From Planctomycetota bacterium (GTDB lineage: Bacteria; Planctomycetota; SZUA-567; JAFGNG01): a DNA stretch of 7,181 nucleotides. The notes beneath the pieces were generated by a model. That model saw nothing but the letters and a program-made list of their open reading frames with translations, was not told the origin of the DNA and ran no database searches. The position numbers and the translations under genes are program-made. The stretch covers positions 1 to 7,181 of the forward strand of contig JAFGNG010000211.1 of assembly GCA_016927125.1 (NCBI GenBank), in the 5' to 3' direction. Shown here one piece after another: positions 6,430-7,181 of this stretch; the stretch's first letter is position 1; each line of letters begins with the position of its first letter.

Positions 6430-6465
6430 AATATAGTGCCATCTCTTTTTAGATGGCACTATATT
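6430..6465 (+). terminator. Strong intrinsic terminator hairpin after the second paralogue
   Basis: A perfect 15-bp stem, AATATAGTGCCATCT (6430-6444) pairing with AGATGGCACTATATT (6451-6465), has a 6-base loop CTTTTT. The core GTGCCATC is the stable part. It is followed by ATTTTAT rather than a pure T run, but the outer A-T pairs supply T-rich RNA at the 3' side of the stem. It lies 62 bases past the TAA at 6365-6367. Confidence 0.8.
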
Positions 6466-6592
6466 ATTTTATAGCAATTACTTATATTAAATTATAGCTT
6501 TAACAACAAATAAGTAATCAGAAATACTAAATTACTTTAAAAAATAAATAATCTTAAAGAATTAATATTTTCAACATTGTATGCACATTTAT

Positions 6593-6621
6593 TTGACAAC
6601 CCTAAAATCGGGGTGTAAGTT
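6593..6621 (+). promoter_or_regulatory. Possible sigma70-type promoter for the last gene
   Basis: TTGACA (6593-6598) is a perfect -35 hexamer, and TAAGTT (6616-6621) follows after 17 bases as a weak -10 (three of six matches). It would give a leader of about 135 bases that includes the 10-bp inverted repeat at 6668-6691. The region is AT-rich, which raises the chance of false matches. Confidence 0.4.
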
Positions 6622-6667
6622 GCATATGACACAATAGAGTTAGCAGAATAGTAATCCAGAGCTAATG

Positions 6668-6691
6668 CGATTGAATACAATTATTCAATCG
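6668..6691 (+). repeat. 10-bp perfect inverted repeat with 4-base loop in the leader
   Basis: CGATTGAATA (6668-6677), loop CAAT, then TATTCAATCG (6682-6691). It lies 72 bases before the ATG at 6764 and has no T run, so it is not an intrinsic terminator. It could be an operator for a dimeric regulator, or an RNA hairpin affecting stability or translation of the downstream message. Confidence 0.55.
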
Positions 6692-6751
6692 GATGGTATG
6701 CAAAATGATGAGTTGAAGAAAATTTCAAAATATTAGTTTTTCAATTAGTGG

Positions 6752-6757
6752 AAGGAG
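6752..6757 (+). promoter_or_regulatory. Ribosome binding site of the last gene
   Basis: AAGGAG lies 6 bases before ATG 6764, and the codons that follow read as a classical signal peptide. Together these fix the start of a gene that runs off the window without a stop. Confidence 0.8.
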
Positions 6758-6763
6758 AGAGAG

Positions 6764-7181
6764 ATGAGGAAGTTATTGGCAGCACTGGCGGTGTTAATGT
6801 TGTTAATATCACCCTTGATGGCGCATGACGGCAGTTGGGTTTTGGATGTGGGTTCTTTTGAGGAAGTAGTGCTTGGGCATGAAGAAGATCCAGAGGTTGA
6901 GCCTTATTATAAAGGTTGGGCTATAATTACTGTAACTAACACCATGAACCAGGCGTGGGGCGATTTCCACTTCTGCATCTATGAACCCATGAGCTATAAC
7001 GTAATCTTTCCCGATACCGAAGTAATGGAAATGCTGAATTCGGCGGGTCTGCCTTACGAGGACGGCGATGCTGCCCTGGAATACACCTATGTGCACAATG
7101 GCACCCAGGCGCTGGATTTCTATTTCTATGATGCGCCAATCATGCCGGGCGAGACCGTGACCTTCAAGCTTTATACTGACA
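6764..7181 (+). CDS. Secreted beta-rich protein, unknown function, 3'-truncated by window edge
   Basis: The frame is open from ATG 6764 to the window end, giving 139 residues with no stop. Residues 1-20 are a signal peptide (MRKLL, hydrophobic core, likely cleavage LMA-HDG). The mature part reads as alternating beta strands: 51-60 (GWAIITVTNT), 65-73 (WGDFHFCIY), 106-111 (EYTYVH), 117-122 (ALDFYF) and 131-137 (TVTFKLY). Its pattern, a 'VTNT...WGDFHF' strand pair and later 'APIMPGETVTF', recalls immunoglobulin-like or choice-of-anchor beta-sandwich domains of secreted proteins. No C-terminal sorting signal can be judged because the end is missing. It sits alone after a terminator and an AT-rich region with its own promoter-like sequence, so it is probably a separate unit. 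I do not recognise a named family. Confidence 0.88.
   Translation, partial: MRKLLAALAVLMLLISPLMAHDGSWVLDVGSFEEVVLGHEEDPEVEPYYKGWAIITVTNTMNQAWGDFHFCIYEPMSYNVIFPDTEVMEMLNSAGLPYEDGDAALEYTYVHNGTQALDFYFYDAPIMPGETVTFKLYTD

Larger units (their letters stand above)
6368..6763. other. AT-rich intergenic region, no gene seen
   Basis: About 396 bases without a credible coding frame. The first part (6368-6429) is A-rich and leads into the terminator hairpin. 6466-6590 is very AT-rich with no structure I can name. The rest holds a promoter-like pair, a 10-bp inverted repeat and the ribosome binding site of the last gene. I see no tRNA or recognisable small RNA. Confidence 0.75.

Noticed and set aside
6466..6590. 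Replication origin or AT-rich mobile-element remnant
   Set aside because: The region is AT-rich but has no repeated boxes, terminal inverted repeats or coding remnants.
3795..6601. TTTGACAACC present upstream of both the 3830 and the 6764 genes (3795-3804 and 6592-6601)
   Set aside because: A shared 10-base word is expected by chance in 7 kb (roughly 25 such pairs), and its distances to the two starts (26 and 163 bases between word and start codon) are very different.
1..7181. A defence, toxin-antitoxin or CRISPR-type system
   Set aside because: No nuclease, ATPase, methylase, antitoxin or regularly spaced repeat signature is present. The genes are metabolic, secreted or membrane types.

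Overview
The window comes from a bacterium with a Gram-negative-type exported proteome. The best taxonomic hint is the protein at 1657-3177. Its central region carries a module (around residues 219-243 and 289-314) that I recall mainly from Planctomycetes and relatives, so a planctomycete or other PVC-type lineage is my preferred but unproven guess. No rRNA, tRNA, IS element, CRISPR or phage gene is visible. All genes lie on the + strand and have good Shine-Dalgarno sites.

Layout: (1) 1-1592 is the 3' four-fifths of an aconitate hydratase gene, a TCA-cycle enzyme, cut by the window start. (2) 1657-3177 encodes a secreted 506-residue protein with a helical repeat-like middle and a beta-sandwich-like C-terminus. 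(3) 3243-3653 encodes a small four-helix membrane protein; its start is set by a strong ribosome binding site rather than the earlier in-frame TTG. (4) 3830-4318 encodes a secreted, methionine-rich, DUF2059-like protein. (5) 4445-5368 and 5489-6367 are tandem paralogues, about 63 % identical over their first 261 residues. Both encode secreted proteins of a family I associate with SGNH/GDSL-type hydrolases, and each copy has kept the same upstream block. (6) 6368-6763 is an AT-rich gap with a strong terminator hairpin, a possible promoter and a 10-bp inverted repeat. (7) 6764-7181 is the start of another secreted protein, cut by the window end.

Apart from aconitase, every gene encodes an exported or membrane protein, so this is mostly a stretch of envelope or exoprotein genes beside one housekeeping gene. 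No shared pathway can be read from it. The most interesting point is that the first tandem paralogue has changed the residues that look catalytic (Ser71 to Ala, the preceding His69 to Arg, Cys145-Gly146 to Glu-Asn, and the C-terminal His to Tyr), while the second keeps them. This suggests an active enzyme paired with a pseudoenzyme.
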